Source: Syntrophomonas sp. (GTDB taxonomy: Bacteria > Bacillota > Syntrophomonadia > Syntrophomonadales > Syntrophomonadaceae). Taken from it: 64,000 nt of DNA. Below are positions 18,689-27,803 of this stretch, one piece after another; position 1 is the first letter of the stretch, and each line of letters opens with the position of its first letter. The stretch covers positions 52,549 to 116,548 of the forward strand of contig JAENYG010000002.1 of the NCBI GenBank assembly GCA_016841875.1, read 5' to 3'. Below the pieces are notes generated by a model. The model was not told the DNA's origin and did no database searches. It saw only the letters and a list, made by a program, of their open reading frames with translations. The translations under genes were made by a program, and so were the position numbers.

Positions 18689-20095
18689 TTGTTTATGAAT
18701 AGATCTGATCAAGCTAGAATACTGAGAAAGAACATCAAGGGTATCAAGCAGAAGGTAGCAGTGGGAAGAAAAAGGAAAAAACAATATATTCATTTTGATA
18801 ATGCCGCCAGCACTCCAGCTCTGCAGTCGGTATTAAATGACTTAAACGGGTTTTTAGACTGGTATTCGGGAGTGCATCGGGGAACCGGGTATAAGTCGAT
18901 GGTAAGTTCCCGGGTATACGATGATTGTCATAGTGTTATAGGTCAATTTGTTAATGCAGACCAGGCCAGGGATACAATAATCATGGTCAATAATACTACT
19001 GAAGCAATAAATAAATTATCGTATCGGCTGCATCTCAAGCCATCAGATGTGGTAGTAACGACCGATATGGAGCATCATTCCAATGATCTGCCCTGGAGGG
19101 GAAAGGCGACGGTGGTATATGTCCGGGTTGATAAGGATGGAGTACTGGACTTGGATCACGCTGCCCACTGTTTAAAGAAGAATTACCCCCGGGTCAAGCT
19201 CTTAACCGTCTGTGGCGCATCAAATGTCACCGGACATGTTAATGATGTCCACTTATTGGCAGAAATAGCCCATGAATATGGATGCAGAATCATGGTAGAT
19301 GGAGCCCAGCTTATACCCCACCGGCGTTTTGATATGAAACCTAATTCAGATCCTCGGCATATAGATTTTCTTGCTTTTTCTGGACATAAAATCTTTTCTC
19401 CCTTTGGCTCTGGCGTATTAATAGGACCGCGGGAGATCTTTACCCAAAATCCTCCTGACTATAGAGGCGGCGGAACAGTTAAAATAGTAATGAAGAAAAA
19501 GGTATACTGGTCTGATCCACCAGACAGTGATGAGCCCGGATCGCCCAATGTGACCGGTACTTATGCCCTGGCCAGGACTTTGAGTTATCTAAACCAACTG
19601 GGAATGGATATATTGCAGGAACATGAGGAAAGTCTTACCAGTTTTTTGTTAGAAAGAATAAGTAAAATTCCTGGTATTACGGTATATGGCAGCGCCGACC
19701 GGGTTGGAGTAGTCACTTTTAATATTGACGGCCTTCCACATGCTCTGGTGGGGGCCATTTTATGTTATGAGGCTGGTATAGGTACCAGAACGGGGTGCTT
19801 TTGTGCTCAGAATTACGTGCGCCATCTGCTGGGTCTAGAAGAGAACCACGGGCATGTAGAACTTTATGATGATAACAGGAATGATAAAATACCGGGCATG
19901 GTCCGAGTCAGTCTGGCCGGATACAATACCAGGGAAGAGATTGATTACTTATTGCAGTGGCTGAAAGATATAACTCAAAACAAATATGAATTTAAGAAAC
20001 GATATAGATTTTTTGCAGATCAGGGGAGCTTCATACCGGTTGAGTTTGCATCCGGTGCCTTGGTGGATAAAATCTATAAGCGCTGTATGAAATGA
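18689..20095 (+). CDS. Class V aminotransferase, cysteine desulfurase-like
   Basis: A 468-residue PLP enzyme of the SufS/CsdA-like group. Visible active-site residues are His130 in TTDMEHHSNDLPW, Asp204 in MVDGAQLIPH, the PLP lysine Lys234 in FSGHKIFSPFG, and a cysteine region TRTGCFCAQ near residue 370 as in desulfurases. It has extra basic residues at the N-terminus and a C-terminal extension. TTG at 18689 after AAAGGGA is preferred, with ATG at 18695 as the alternative. Pairing with the DsrE-like gene suggests it supplies persulfide sulfur. The exact substrate is unproven. Confidence 0.87.
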   Translation: MFMNRSDQARILRKNIKGIKQKVAVGRKRKKQYIHFDNAASTPALQSVLNDLNGFLDWYSGVHRGTGYKSMVSSRVYDDCHSVIGQFVNADQARDTIIMVNNTTEAINKLSYRLHLKPSDVVVTTDMEHHSNDLPWRGKATVVYVRVDKDGVLDLDHAAHCLKKNYPRVKLLTVCGASNVTGHVNDVHLLAEIAHEYGCRIMVDGAQLIPHRRFDMKPNSDPRHIDFLAFSGHKIFSPFGSGVLIGPREIFTQNPPDYRGGGTVKIVMKKKVYWSDPPDSDEPGSPNVTGTYALARTLSYLNQLGMDILQEHEESLTSFLLERISKIPGITVYGSADRVGVVTFNIDGLPHALVGAILCYEAGIGTRTGCFCAQNYVRHLLGLEENHGHVELYDDNRNDKIPGMVRVSLAGYNTREEIDYLLQWLKDITQNKYEFKKRYRFFADQGSFIPVEFASGALVDKIYKRCMK

Positions 20096-20300
20096 GCTTT
20101 CACTATATAAAAGGCAGGAATCTGGGTTTAGAGCAGATGAATCCTGGTTCGTTAACATGTAGAGAGGCTATCCCCTATCCGTTTTTGGACTTAAGGACAA
20201 CCTCGTCTAATTCTATCGATTATCTATAAGTTCTATTGACATTAATTCTTGATGCTATTTGAGACCTCAGCAATGACTGGATACCAAAAGACGCTCCGAT

Positions 20301-20690
20301 TTAAGCTTCTTCCAGTTCCGTAGTCGGTATTTTCTTCATTAATACACCAAGTACATTAACATTCACAGCTTTCACTTTTAAGCCAGCCATGGTTTCCAGG
20401 GCTGTCTTTACTTCTTTTTGAACATTCTCTGCTAAATCTACAATGCGATACCCGTATACTGCCTCAATATATAGTTCAAGCTGAATTTCATCATCAATAA
20501 CCCCGATTTTAATACCTTTTTTAAAGTTTCTCATACCTAATCTTTCAGTCAAATCAGTACCCCATCCACCGATCATGGATGCCACACCGTCGACCTTAAC
20601 TGCAGATGTGCCGGCAAGGGTCGATATAACTTCCTCCTCTATAGTTATTAAACCCATGCTGTTAGCAAACCCCGGCTTTTTTATCTCCAT
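20301..20690 (-). CDS. Asp23/Gls24 family envelope stress protein
   Basis: This 129-residue protein matches the DUF322 pattern: GLITIEEEVISTLAGTSAVKVDGVASM near the N-terminus and, later, VYGYRIVDLAENVQKEVKTALETMAGL. Members are cytoplasmic, often membrane-associated, and linked to cell-envelope homeostasis in Firmicutes. AAGGAGGTG precedes the ATG. Monocistronic. Confidence 0.92.
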   Translation of the reverse strand: MEIKKPGFANSMGLITIEEEVISTLAGTSAVKVDGVASMIGGWGTDLTERLGMRNFKKGIKIGVIDDEIQLELYIEAVYGYRIVDLAENVQKEVKTALETMAGLKVKAVNVNVLGVLMKKIPTTELEEA

Positions 20691-20924
20691 ACTTACACCT
20701 CCTTCTTTATAACTATTTTGTTCGTCACGACCAGATTTATCCTTACTAATCAGGTATACGAGCCTGGAATAGTTATATTATTAACTACCCCTTTTTATGC
20801 CTTGACCTTATAGGGAGTCTCCTGGTTCGGGCATTCAGTCTTAATCTGAACCGGTATAAAAGTAGTCAAGCAAAATCGATGGGATGAGCGGCTGCTTCAG
20901 GGAAGGCAGTACACCGTTTACAGC

Positions 20925-21884
20925 TCAAGCACTTCCGCGCAGGAGCAGCTTGGCGCGGTCCTGCATTTCCAGAACTGCCAGGCAGATAAATAATATTATC
21001 AAGGCTACCAGGGTCCGGTCTCCTGGTATTAAGGTGAGTCTAAGATAATCAACAAAAAGAAAATGCATCAGGTAAATGCCGAAACTCCGTTCACCCACAT
21101 AGGCCAGGAATTTCTCGCCCAGGGGTTTAGCGGTACTGTAGTAGATGGCCAGAAAAAGGGTAACCCCAAGAGACATAGGAAACAAGGCCACCTTGTTAAA
21201 CAGATACCCCAGGGTATGATTAAAATAGGGCTCGGCCAGACCGATGGCAGCCACTGCTAAACTGCCGTAGGCGAAGGCCCGGGCATGTTGGGTAATATAT
21301 TCCTTGATGCGGGGATATTCTCCCAGCAGCATTCCTATGGCAATAAATCCCCACCACTTGGGCGGCATGGGTCCTGACCAGCTTATCCAATGAATATGAT
21401 AGGTTTTACATATTTCCAGCATGAAGGTTACATATAGATTGCTCAAAATCATGAAGTACAGAATATATTTACGCCATATCTTAGGAAGAAAATACAGCAA
21501 GGGGAAAAAGACCGCAAAAACTATGTAATAAAACATGAAATAGAGATGGAGAGCGGTTTTTCCCAGAATAATATCCATCAGGGTGAATGTTTTCCCTACG
21601 GTGTAATAATAGAAGCCGCCGTAAAAAACAGCCCAGATGAGGTAAGGGATATAGGATTTTTTGATCTTTTTCCAGGTCGATTTAAACCAGGTTTTGTATG
21701 AAGGACTATACATAAAATAACCTTGAATCATGAAGAACATAGGAACACACCACATGGCCAGTTCCCTTATAAAAACCGCCACCGGATCCTTCCCGCCCCG
21801 ATAAACATGGCTGAAAATAACCGAAATAATACCTAAACCTTTTAACACATCAAACATGAGATTTCTTTCTGTTGCCATCCTCAT
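20925..21884 (-). CDS. Membrane acyltransferase (acyltransferase 3 family)
   Basis: About ten membrane helices in 319 residues, starting with the family motif FDVLKGLGIISVIFSHVYRG that carries the catalytic-type His, and later CVPMFFMIQGYFM and GIYLMHFLFVDY. Such enzymes transfer acyl groups to cell-wall sugars, lipids or secreted glycans. AAGGG lies upstream; ATG at 21884 or 21878. No glycan gene cluster is adjacent, so the acceptor is unknown. Confidence 0.9.
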   Translation of the reverse strand: MRMATERNLMFDVLKGLGIISVIFSHVYRGGKDPVAVFIRELAMWCVPMFFMIQGYFMYSPSYKTWFKSTWKKIKKSYIPYLIWAVFYGGFYYYTVGKTFTLMDIILGKTALHLYFMFYYIVFAVFFPLLYFLPKIWRKYILYFMILSNLYVTFMLEICKTYHIHWISWSGPMPPKWWGFIAIGMLLGEYPRIKEYITQHARAFAYGSLAVAAIGLAEPYFNHTLGYLFNKVALFPMSLGVTLFLAIYYSTAKPLGEKFLAYVGERSFGIYLMHFLFVDYLRLTLIPGDRTLVALIILFICLAVLEMQDRAKLLLRGSA

Positions 21885-22228
21885 ACATCCCTTCGTTTAT
21901 ATCCAGCAAGATACAAAATACATTTTCCTGTTAGTCAATGAAAATGTCAATCAAAAATTTGGTATTACTGCCATAATGAACTAATCGTTCAGCAGGCTAA
22001 TAGCAAGCATCTTGATGGTGGGGCAATATCAAGCATTTCCTTCATAATACTTTCGCTTAGAGCAGTATGCTGGGTCACTTAGCTGGCCGCTATCCGAGGA
22101 CCAACCTCCCACTGTCAAGATTTTAGTAGTTTAGGTATGCTATGTGAATATATTAATAATATCCTGGGAGGAAAATTAGCCTAAAAAGCAGAAAGCATAC
22201 GGTAATAAATTGTGGATTATTATATATG

Positions 22229-22264
22229 AACCAGCAAACCAGCAGACGGTGATGTTTGCTGGTT
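22229..22264. terminator. Long hairpin in the 21.9-22.4 kb gap
   Basis: Perfect 11-base arms, 22229-22239 and 22254-22264, with a 14-base loop and no T-run. The rest of this 540-base gap holds no gene; it should contain the divergent promoters. Confidence 0.5.
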
Positions 22265-22422
22265 GAATCCTATAAACAAAGGACTAACTTATTGGAGCTT
22301 TCGACGATATCGTATTCAATTCCAATAAACCTAAAAATTATATAAAAAAGGAACCGGGCAGTTCCAGAAGATAGTATTGTTACTTTTAATGAATAATTAA
22401 ACACATTAGGGAGCGTTGCATT

Positions 22423-25400
22423 ATGTTATGTAAAAACTGCGGAGCTAATATTCCGGAAAAAGGTGGATTCTGTCCCATGTGCGGGGCAATAGCCGCTAAT
22501 ACTATGAACACCTGTTCTGTTTGCGGTGCTGAACTTGAGCCGGGGGCTGTTTTCTGCGGAAAATGTGGAACTGCCGTTGGCAGGAGTGCTGAACATACGC
22601 ACCAAGAAAAAAGTGAGCAAATATATCAGCAGCCAGCCTATATACCACAGATGGAATCAGGTGCCTATTCCGGCGGATCAGGCCCTGCCCACCAGGGGCC
22701 TAAAAAGGCCCTCACCTGGGGTAACCTGCTCGGGGAAATTTGGACTAAAACCTGGCAGGCAGTACTCAAGGCATTGCCAATGTCCATACTGTTTTTTGCC
22801 ATTTCCATGCTTATACACACATTTCTGCTGGTAGGACCCAACCAAGGTTTTGCTCCTTCAGGTTTTCTGGGATCCAACCTGCTGGCGACTAAAGGTAACG
22901 TAATATCAGCCACTGTTCTCTGGACCCTGGTCAGTACGCTCATTTTTTCATCTATCGCCAGGAAGAAGCAGGGTAAGCCGGGGCTCTTGACCAGCCTCAG
23001 AGAGGTTCCCGGGCAGATGTCTGAATTCGTTAAAAATAATCAAAAGGCGGCTCCCACGGCTATATTGACCGGAGCTGGAATGGCACTGGTCATAGCCGGA
23101 TTAATGTCCGGTACCAGCAGTATGGTATTAGCCATAGGGGTATCGGCACTATTTGCCAGCCCCCTGGGAAAACTGGTTGCTCTTCTGCTGCGCAGCACCT
23201 GGAATGCGGTATGGCAGGCACTGGGGGTCAAGGGTAAACAGCTGGAAAGCCATGCGGCAATTGAGGGCTATCTTAATATGGTAGGGACTGCCTGCGGATT
23301 TCTGCTGGGGATCATCCTTATCTGGGATTCCTTCTTTGGTCTGGTCATACTTGGCGTAGCAGCGGCAATGATGTTCTCTGATCGTGATAAAGGTCAGGGC
23401 ATGCCGGTAATGCCAATGATCATATTTTTTTTGGCCCTGGTCTATTTCCTGGGGGATACTAGTCTGTTCACCGGTGGGCATCTGCTCCTGGCTGATGATG
23501 GTGGAGCTGCAGAAGCAGGGGGATGGGCTAACTGGTGGGGGAGCGCAGGTTCCGGGTTAGCCATAGCTCACGGAGTACCGCCGGCGATTGGCGCCGGATT
23601 AGGACCAGCTCTGGCTAATGCCCTGGTGAATATCGAACCGGGCAGTTTTTACACTGGAGAAGATGAGGGTTATGACCAGGATTATGTTCCTCAAGACGGT
23701 CCTCCTGACGCTCCTTATGATGCACCGGAAAATGAGTCCGGAGATGCCCCGGAAGGGGAAGAACCCCTTTATGATGAAGAAGGATATGATAAATACGGTT
23801 ATGACCGGGAAGGCTATGATCGTTCCGGCTACAATCGGGAGGGGTACAACCGCTGGGGTTATGACAGAAACGGCTGGGATCAGGAAGGATACGACCAGAA
23901 TGGCTATGATCATAACGGATATGATCGCGATGGCTATGATTTAGATGGTTACGACCGGAACGGCTATGATAAAAATGGCTATCATCGGGACGGCTATGAT
24001 GACGACGGCTATGATAAAAATGGCTATGATCAGGAAGGTTTTAACCGCAGTGGCTATGATCGGGAAGGCTATAACCGGGATGGCTATGACCGCAATGGAT
24101 ACGACCGGGACGGCTGGCACCGGGATGGTTATGATGAAAACGGCTACGATAAAAATGGTTTTGACCGGGATGGAATAGATCGAGAAGGTTATGATAAAAA
24201 CGGTTATGACAGCGATGGATATGATCGCAACGGCTTTGATCGGGATGGTTACGATGGAGACGGATTTAACCAGGATGGATATGACCGGGACGGTTTCGAC
24301 CGTGACGGATGGGGCAGAGATGGCTTCGATCGAGACGGATTTGATCAGGATGGTTATGATAGAGATGGTTTTGGCCGGAATGGATATAATCAAGACGGCT
24401 ATGACCGGGACGGTTTTGACCCGAACGGTTATAACAAAGATGGTTATGATAAAGATGGATATGACAGCAGCGGCTACAACCAGGATGGCTATGATAAAGA
24501 CGGCTATGACCGTGAAGGATATAACGATAAAGGCCTGGGCCGGGATGGTTTTGACCGGGATGGGTATGATGAAGATGGTTATAACGGGAATGGTGTAGAT
24601 AGGGAAGGCTACGATCGTGATGGCTATAACAGCAATGGCTTTGACCGCTCCGGCTACAATCGAGACGGTTTTAACCAGCAGGGGCAGGATGCTGAAGGCT
24701 ATGACCGCTTGGGCTACGACGAGGACGGTTATGACCGGGCTGGATACGACAGTGCCGGGTATAACAAAGATGGCTTCGACAAAAATGGCTTTGATATAAA
24801 CGGCCTGGATAAAGAGGGCTACAATGAACAGGGTTATAACAAAGACGGCTATGACCGGAGTGGTTTTAATAAAGACGGACGGGACAGTGAAGGTTATGAT
24901 ATATTAGGCCTCGACCGGCAGGGCTATGATCGAGATGGATTGGATGTCAATGGCTTTACCCGGCAGGAAAATCTGAACAAAGCCATGGATCAAGTAATCA
25001 AGGACAAAAAGGATCTTCATTACTATGTGCGCAACCCGGATCTGCCTCACAAATTCTGGAACAATACCCTGGGGTGGGTCTGGAATGAAAAACTGGGGAA
25101 CTGGAAAGGCGGTCAGTGCGGCGAATTTGGAGAATGGGGCGCCGCCTGGATAAAAGATGCGGCAAAAGATATATACGGAGACGATGTGATAGTTGAAAAC
25201 ATTACCATTGAGCGCAACGCTAATGTAAACCACCGCGCTACCCTGGTCATATTACCGGATGGAGAGCGAAAAGTCCTGGACTTCTGGGATGGAATGCAAA
25301 AAGGCGATGGACAGATCATGGATGAAAAAGACTGGGTGGAAAAATGGAACGCCAAGCTGGGCGAACCCTGGTGGGGTGAAAATAAGATTATTGAGAGGGG

Positions 25401-25575
25401 CACCCTGCAGACTGACCTCTGGAATTCTATAAAGGTTGAGGGTGATACTGAAAGAGGCATAAAAACTTTCCTCAATTATGCTAAGAAATATCAGCCGCAA
25501 AATTATGAAGCCGCACTGCGTACAGTGGAGCACTATAGGAAGGAGCCATGGAGTGATAGCGCAAAAACAAAGTGA
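22423..25575 (+). CDS. Zinc-ribbon membrane protein with 79 YDxxG repeats and peptidase-like end
   Basis: A 1050-residue multidomain protein. Two zinc ribbons lie at the N-terminus (CKNCG...CPMCG and CSVCG...CGKCG, to about residue 50). A hydrophobic block with several helices spans about 115-365, then an acidic linker. Residues 450-844 are 79 exact-length tandem pentapeptides, mostly [YF]-[DN]-x-[DNE]-G. The C-terminal 200 residues have Cys899 in GGQCGEFGEW, His937 in VNHRATLV and Asp953 in KVLDFWDG, the order of a papain/transglutaminase-like triad. The D-x-[DN]-G spacing suggests calcium binding, by inference. The end overlaps the next gene by 23 bases. Confidence 0.9.
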   Translation: MLCKNCGANIPEKGGFCPMCGAIAANTMNTCSVCGAELEPGAVFCGKCGTAVGRSAEHTHQEKSEQIYQQPAYIPQMESGAYSGGSGPAHQGPKKALTWGNLLGEIWTKTWQAVLKALPMSILFFAISMLIHTFLLVGPNQGFAPSGFLGSNLLATKGNVISATVLWTLVSTLIFSSIARKKQGKPGLLTSLREVPGQMSEFVKNNQKAAPTAILTGAGMALVIAGLMSGTSSMVLAIGVSALFASPLGKLVALLLRSTWNAVWQALGVKGKQLESHAAIEGYLNMVGTACGFLLGIILIWDSFFGLVILGVAAAMMFSDRDKGQGMPVMPMIIFFLALVYFLGDTSLFTGGHLLLADDGGAAEAGGWANWWGSAGSGLAIAHGVPPAIGAGLGPALANALVNIEPGSFYTGEDEGYDQDYVPQDGPPDAPYDAPENESGDAPEGEEPLYDEEGYDKYGYDREGYDRSGYNREGYNRWGYDRNGWDQEGYDQNGYDHNGYDRDGYDLDGYDRNGYDKNGYHRDGYDDDGYDKNGYDQEGFNRSGYDREGYNRDGYDRNGYDRDGWHRDGYDENGYDKNGFDRDGIDREGYDKNGYDSDGYDRNGFDRDGYDGDGFNQDGYDRDGFDRDGWGRDGFDRDGFDQDGYDRDGFGRNGYNQDGYDRDGFDPNGYNKDGYDKDGYDSSGYNQDGYDKDGYDREGYNDKGLGRDGFDRDGYDEDGYNGNGVDREGYDRDGYNSNGFDRSGYNRDGFNQQGQDAEGYDRLGYDEDGYDRAGYDSAGYNKDGFDKNGFDINGLDKEGYNEQGYNKDGYDRSGFNKDGRDSEGYDILGLDRQGYDRDGLDVNGFTRQENLNKAMDQVIKDKKDLHYYVRNPDLPHKFWNNTLGWVWNEKLGNWKGGQCGEFGEWGAAWIKDAAKDIYGDDVIVENITIERNANVNHRATLVILPDGERKVLDFWDGMQKGDGQIMDEKDWVEKWNAKLGEPWWGENKIIERGTLQTDLWNSIKVEGDTERGIKTFLNYAKKYQPQNYEAALRTVEHYRKEPWSDSAKTK
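23770..24954 (+). repeat. 79 x 15-bp coding repeat (YDxxG)
   Basis: Every unit is 15 bases, with no insertion or deletion from 23770 to 24954. Third-codon bases vary freely (tat/tac, gat/gac, ggc/ggt/gga), so the repeat is kept at protein level and is not a fresh DNA expansion. It also creates long spurious ORFs on other frames. Confidence 0.95.
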
Positions 25576-25978
25576 TATAGAATACCGTTATAAAATGATT
25601 AAAGACCAGGATATCAATCCTGAGATGACTATGGACGAAGCCTTTGGGCCCATCGAAGAATGGATTCTGGAGGTGGGTAAGATTCAATATTGGTTAAACC
25701 CCTTAAACGGTTCCTGGTATTACCTGGATCCTATTCATGAAAGTTGGGAACACAGCGGTTACCAAGCCGGTGAAGCAACATTCACCTTAAGGGAAGAAGG
25801 GGAGGAACAGCCGGTAAAAATCTTCACTACCCCCATATCTGCTGACTTAGTTCCGGCATCACCGTCTGAAGCCGGTTTTCCGACTGCAACAGCTGACACA
25901 AACCGTTGTCCCTCCTGCCAGGCAGAGGTGACTCCAGACCAGAAATTCTGCACCTCCTGCGGCAATAAGCTGCAATAG
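25553..25978 (+). CDS. Small protein with C-terminal zinc ribbon
   Basis: GTG at 25553 is chosen because AAGGAG lies seven bases upstream, inside the last codons of the repeat protein; the two genes overlap by 23 bases. The 141-residue product has a Trp/Tyr-rich middle (IQYWLNPLNGSWYYLDPIHESW) and ends with a zinc ribbon CPSCQ...CTSCGNKL like the one at the start of its neighbour. It is probably a partner of that protein. Confidence 0.8.
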   Translation: MIAQKQSDIEYRYKMIKDQDINPEMTMDEAFGPIEEWILEVGKIQYWLNPLNGSWYYLDPIHESWEHSGYQAGEATFTLREEGEEQPVKIFTTPISADLVPASPSEAGFPTATADTNRCPSCQAEVTPDQKFCTSCGNKLQ

Positions 25979-25995
25979 AATAAACGAACTTATTT

Positions 25996-26036
25996 CAGCA
26001 GCGGAGAATAGACTCTAATTCTCCGCTGCTGCTATT
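25996..26036 (+). terminator. Intrinsic terminator
   Basis: Perfect 14-base arms (25996-26009 and 26018-26031) with an 8-base loop, then CTATTTAAA. It separates the repeat-protein pair from the efflux operon. Confidence 0.8.
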
Positions 26037-26080
26037 TAAACTTATTTATTGACAGGGGGAGTACTTACTTATATGATAAA

Positions 26081-26108
26081 GGAAACTATAGAAACTAAAA
26101 TAGTTTCC
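26081..26108. promoter_or_regulatory. Likely TetR operator
   Basis: GGAAACTAT and ATAGTTTCC are perfect 9-base arms with a 10-base spacer, directly upstream of the best start of the TetR gene. The size and place fit an autoregulatory operator. Confidence 0.55.
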
Positions 26109-26120
26109 GGAGTGGAGTAT

Positions 26121-26693
26121 TTGGATTTGAGAGAACGGATCATACAGTCTGCCAGTCAAGAAATCCTCAAATATGGGTTCAGAAAATTCACTATCGATGA
26201 CCTGGCCTCCAACCTGGGTATAAGCAAAAAAACCATTTATAAATATTTTAACAGTAAAAACGAAATAATCAGCTCGGTGCTGGATAACTATCTGGAAATG
26301 GACATGAGCACCCGGGGGGAATTATTAGCAGCCAGTACCGGAACTGCTGAAAAACTGCAGGCCATGCTGTCCAGTTCACTGCAGACCATAGTTCCTACCT
26401 GGCTGCTAGCCGAATTGCAGCAGTATTTCCCTGAAGAATGGGATAAATGCGATTCTGTCGTCCAGTCTCAAAAAGTACAAATTATCAACATTTTCAAAGA
26501 AGGGATTCAAAGCGGAGAGCTGCGGCCAGAAATCGACCCGGCACTGCTGGATGTGGTTCTGCAGGCTTCTACCGCGGCCATCCTGGATTATCGTTTTTTA
26601 ACCCAGCACGACCTGACCTTGGACCAGGCTCTAAATAAGTTCCTGAACTTAATATTCTACGGCATTATAAATCAGAGTAGAAATGAGGGGTAA
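26121..26693 (+). CDS. TetR-family repressor of the efflux operon
   Basis: The N-terminal helix-turn-helix reads RERIIQSASQEILKYGFRKFTIDDLASNLGISKKTIYKYFNSK in pieces typical of TetR proteins. Starts at TTG 26121 (GGAG eight bases upstream), ATG 26073 and TTG 26049 are all in frame. I prefer 26121 because a 28-base palindrome then falls in the leader and the domain begins at the usual distance. The ligand domain is unspecific. Six bases separate it from the adaptor gene, so it is the first gene of the operon it likely represses. Confidence 0.85.
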   Translation: MDLRERIIQSASQEILKYGFRKFTIDDLASNLGISKKTIYKYFNSKNEIISSVLDNYLEMDMSTRGELLAASTGTAEKLQAMLSSSLQTIVPTWLLAELQQYFPEEWDKCDSVVQSQKVQIINIFKEGIQSGELRPEIDPALLDVVLQASTAAILDYRFLTQHDLTLDQALNKFLNLIFYGIINQSRNEG

Positions 26694-26699
26694 TCAGAT

Positions 26700-27800
26700 A
26701 TGAATAAATGGAAATTATGGCTGATTCCACTGGCTATAGTACTGGTGGTGGTTCTCATCAAAACTATTGGTATGAACAGCTCCTCCGAAACGGTTCTTAA
26801 CGCTGATATAACCCAGAGCGTGCTGGTGGAAGAAGTGCAGCAGATGGATCAGGATAAGGCGCTGGTAATGAATGGTACAGCAGCCCCATACGAAAAAGCC
26901 ATGGTTACCGCTCGGGCAGCCGGAATAGTGCAGAGCCTGCTGGTGGAAAATGGGCAAGAAGTCCAAGCGGGACAGGCACTGGCAGTGCTGGAAAGCGACG
27001 CTTACCAGACCGCCGTGCAGATAAACCAGGCGGTTCTTTCCCAGGCCGAGACCAAGTTGAGTGTAACCCGGGCTGACCAGGAACGTATGCAGACTTTGTA
27101 TAACAACGGGGCGATATCCGAAAAGGATTATCAGGACATCACCGCCGCTTTGAAAATAGCTGAAGCTGATTACGCCAATGCTTCAGCAGCCCTGACCAAT
27201 TCCCAGCGAGACCTTAAGAATACTACCATAACTGCTCCCATTAGCGGAATTGCAGCAAACCGTAACGTAAGCCTGGGACAAATGCTGTCCATTGGCTATC
27301 CCCTATTGGAGGTAGATGACATCTCCAGTATCTATGTGGATGTGGAAGTGAGGGCAGAGGACCTGGCACAGGTTCAGCCGGGCATGGCTGCGGAAGTACT
27401 GGTTAGTGCCCTGGGCGACCGCTCTTTTACCGGAGCGGTAGCCATAGTAAATCCATCTGCCAATGCCGTAGGCCGCGTTTATGCTGCTCGGATCAAGGTG
27501 GATAATCCCGATTATTATCTCAAACCAGGGATGTTTGCCCAGGTGTATATAAACACTGGTGAAAGTGAGCAGATACTGGTCATACCGCAAAAAGCATTGA
27601 TCAGCCGAGAGGAACAATACTATGTTTTTAGTCCTGAGGGCGATAAGGCCAAACTTCAGCAGGTTGAGATCGGAGAAATCATAGAACAGCAGGTAGAAAT
27701 AATAAAGGGACTGACGGCTGGTCAGCAGGTAGTAGTCAGCAATGTGAACAAGTTAAAGGATAATGACAGCATTATCATAGCTGGGCAGCAGGAGGAATAG
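26700..27800 (+). CDS. RND efflux periplasmic-adaptor-type subunit
   Basis: The 366-residue protein has an N-terminal anchor helix, a lipoyl/barrel-sandwich part (AAGIVQSLLVENGQEVQAGQALAVLES), a coiled-coil hairpin at about 100-165, the second lipoyl half (TITAPISGIAANRNVSLGQ) and beta-barrel/membrane-proximal domains. It links the RND pump to substrate delivery outside the membrane. No outer membrane TolC-like gene lies in the window, as expected if the envelope lacks one. Confidence 0.93.
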   Translation: MNKWKLWLIPLAIVLVVVLIKTIGMNSSSETVLNADITQSVLVEEVQQMDQDKALVMNGTAAPYEKAMVTARAAGIVQSLLVENGQEVQAGQALAVLESDAYQTAVQINQAVLSQAETKLSVTRADQERMQTLYNNGAISEKDYQDITAALKIAEADYANASAALTNSQRDLKNTTITAPISGIAANRNVSLGQMLSIGYPLLEVDDISSIYVDVEVRAEDLAQVQPGMAAEVLVSALGDRSFTGAVAIVNPSANAVGRVYAARIKVDNPDYYLKPGMFAQVYINTGESEQILVIPQKALISREEQYYVFSPEGDKAKLQQVEIGEIIEQQVEIIKGLTAGQQVVVSNVNKLKDNDSIIIAGQQEE

Positions 27801-27803
27801 GCA

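Noticed and set aside
23941..24598. Long open frames on both strands across the 15-bp repeat region
   Set aside because: They are shadow frames of the YDxxG array; their Ile/Val- or Met/Thr-rich composition comes only from the repeat.
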